A DNA stretch of 64,000 nt from Purshia tridentata. Taxonomy: Eukaryota > Streptophyta > Magnoliopsida > Rosales > Rosaceae. The first letter of the stretch is position 1. Every line of letters begins with the position of its first letter. The stretch is taken from positions 1 to 64,000 of the forward strand of contig QANT01007646.1 in NCBI GenBank assembly GCA_003254885.1. The letters run 5' to 3'. Under the pieces are notes generated by a model, which worked only from the letters and a program-made list of their open reading frames with translations, searched no databases and was not told the origin of the DNA. This document shows positions 61,906 to 64,000 of this stretch, one piece after another. The position numbers were made by a program, and so were the translations under genes.

Positions 61906-64000
61906 AAATATAAGCCTTCGCGGCCAGTGCTCTAGTGTACGTTGTTGTTATTGGCTTATTTTCGTAATTTTACCAAATCTTATCTTCATTTGTCAGCTGA
62001 TCAGTACTCGAATCGATCTAATCTTGTTGTCCTTGTTGTTATTGGTGTCTCAAGTTTCTTTAACATGCACTAGCTAGTACTGGCGTAGTAGAATGAAGAA
62101 GGCCTAGGAAGTAGTGGAGAAGAGGACGAGGACGATCTATTGGGATGTTTGGTTTTGTTCGAATTTCAATTCTGATTTTCATGGATAATATTTTGATCTG
62201 ATCGATGACCCATTCATCATCTAAATTAATTAATTAAAGTAACATTTATTTAATTAATTTGGTTTTTTGGTGTGGTTTTTGCGGCAGCTGCAGCATGCAT
62301 TTGGATATGTGCGCATATATACTATATGGTATAGATATATAGATATTTAAATTGTTTGTTTGTTTCTTTATGATATTTGGTTGACTAGTTTTATAGAATA
62401 TATTCTCCTCAATTCGATTTCTTCTTATCTGGGTTTGATATTGAATGCGCTTTCGAGGTGGTGGTGAACTCGAAGCCGCTTTTTCCCGTTTCTCCGTTCC
62501 TTTGCCGGATGAAAATCAGAAAATGGGTAACGTCTAGGTTTCGTGTTTGGTTCACCCAACATGGTTTTTAAATTTAAATTGAAATTTCATATCCAAAACA
62601 TTTCTGGAAACATCGAAATAAATAAAAAGAAAAAGCAAGGAACACGGATAGATGGACGGTCCAGATTTGCAAAAGGGTTTCTAGGTATGATCTCGTGCAT
62701 TGCCAATTGGCAGGTAGGCATTCCAGTCCTAAAAGAGAACCTGATCATCTTCTCTAGCTAGCTATCTAGCTCTTCTTTTTAATTTCTGACTGTATGTATA
62801 TATATGTATATATGATCATGTGTATGTGTACATATTAATTAGTCATTGCTTAAACGAATAATTACAATGGCATTTATGCCAACTACTTACCTGCAAAACT
62901 GTAAAATTTAGGCATTTTGAATAGACTCGCGTGGATGTGACAACCATGCATTATAGCTCCTAGCTCTATAGCTTTCTGTTGGCCATGGTGATGATGCATA
63001 TAATAATGTTGCACATAATGAGCTGATAATGTTTAATACAGCTGAAACTATATAGATGTTATATATATCTAGGCTATATGTAACTAATTAATGAGATGTA
63101 GGGTTTAGGTTGATAGAGGTACGTACATACATATTTGTATGATATATAGGATCTTAATGAGGCTTCCATAGACTGCTAGATTTGGTACTTACGAAAGAAA
63201 CTTAAAGCTTTTGAAAAATTTCCATAGTTTTGTATTATCTATCTGACCTTTAACATGTGCAGTCTCATCTTCAATGTTCCCATTCAAACCTCACACTTCT
63301 CTTCTTCGGTTTTTTTTTTTTTTTTTNTTTTTTTTTTTCGATTTAGGAGACATGATTTATTGTACGCGCGTCTCATGGGTTGTTGCTGTATTTCAATTAA
63401 GCTTATGATAGAATATATATATATAAGAAATATGCATGGTCAAGATTCAATAACGTACCTTCATAGGGAACCATATATAGGAGTATCGTGAAAGTATGTA
63501 GCTAGCTAGAGCTGGTCAAAAGAAAAATTATGTATATTACTTACGAGAAAGAATTATTGGCTTGATCACTGAAATAAAATTACATAACTATAAATTGAAT
63601 ATGTAATGGGTGAGGAAAGCAGTACTGCTTATAAGACATTTGACTATAAATGCGGAATTAAGCATTTGACTTGATGATGTGGGTTGCCCTTGTATCTATC
63701 TAGCTATCACAAAGTAGAAAAAGTTGCGTTTTTTCTTAAGATCGATGTGCTAGCTTCAGTAATTGTACGTGATTTTGTTAATATATGGTAAGGTACAGTT
63801 GGAATTATCTGAAAGCACATGGTTAATTATGGGCACTTGCTTACATAAGTTTTTGATGATAGGGACAATCTACTAATTAAAAGAAATGGTATTTATCATA
63901 CGATATATGGAAATTAGATTATATATATGTGATATGTTGCCTTAATTTTTGTACATGAACTCGTGATAGCTAGACATGGAAATTAGAATCTATATAATTA
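61906..64000. other. SRS 3' flank and AT-rich intergenic DNA
   Basis: Many short AT repeats and a T-homopolymer with one undetermined base at 63327. No gene or clear element is seen up to the window edge. Confidence 0.45.

Overview
The window is nuclear DNA from a eudicot plant. It shows GT-AG introns, AT-rich intergenic DNA, plant-only families (DREB2, SHI-related, WAT1, NPF, granulin-type papain proteases), a plant tRNA-Gly(UCC), a Ty1/copia element and hAT-like non-autonomous elements. The species cannot be fixed from sequence alone; a rosid, possibly woody, is a guess. Twelve protein genes are supported. For the eleven with introns, exons were traced by hand and every junction keeps frame.

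1-11 kb: repeat-rich AT DNA, then a LON-domain protein gene (+) converging on a papain-like cysteine protease with a C-terminal granulin region (XBCP3 type, -). This pair was tandemly duplicated. The second unit (about 7.29-10.57 kb) keeps a complete XBCP3 but only a fragment of the LON gene. The first unit keeps the LON gene but has a shortened, altered protease. 11.6-18.6 kb: GID8 (CTLH E3 ligase subunit) and an organellar Obg GTPase, both +. 19.7-20.5 kb: a DREB2D-type AP2/ERF factor.

21-31.6 kb: a second tandem duplication. Each unit holds a spacer, a tRNA-Gly(UCC) and the 3' end of a purple acid phosphatase (PAP) gene. The left unit keeps only a PAP fragment. The right unit keeps a full PAP10-like gene and was entered by a 5.0-kb copia element with 367-bp LTRs and a 5-bp target duplication. 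32.5-34.8 kb: an NPF (NRT1/PTR) transporter. 35.6-37.0 kb: a non-autonomous element with a long polypurine tract.

37.5-40.4 kb: WAT1 (-), a vacuolar auxin exporter. 40.4-49.4 kb is mostly gene-free, with a foldback element and a hAT-like element flanked by a perfect 8-bp target duplication. 49.4-51.7 kb: TFIIF beta subunit (-). 53.1-55.0 kb: an RD19-like (cathepsin F type) cysteine protease. 60.3-61.9 kb: an SRS5/STY-type zinc-finger factor.

From memory, the order LON - DREB2D - WAT1 - TFIIF beta - SRS5 follows Arabidopsis chromosome 1 near At1g75460-At1g75520. The window therefore looks like a conserved ancestral block expanded by local duplications and transposons. No operon-like functional cluster is evident. 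The most unusual biology is the reciprocal decay of the LON/XBCP3 duplicates and the altered active site of the upstream protease copy.
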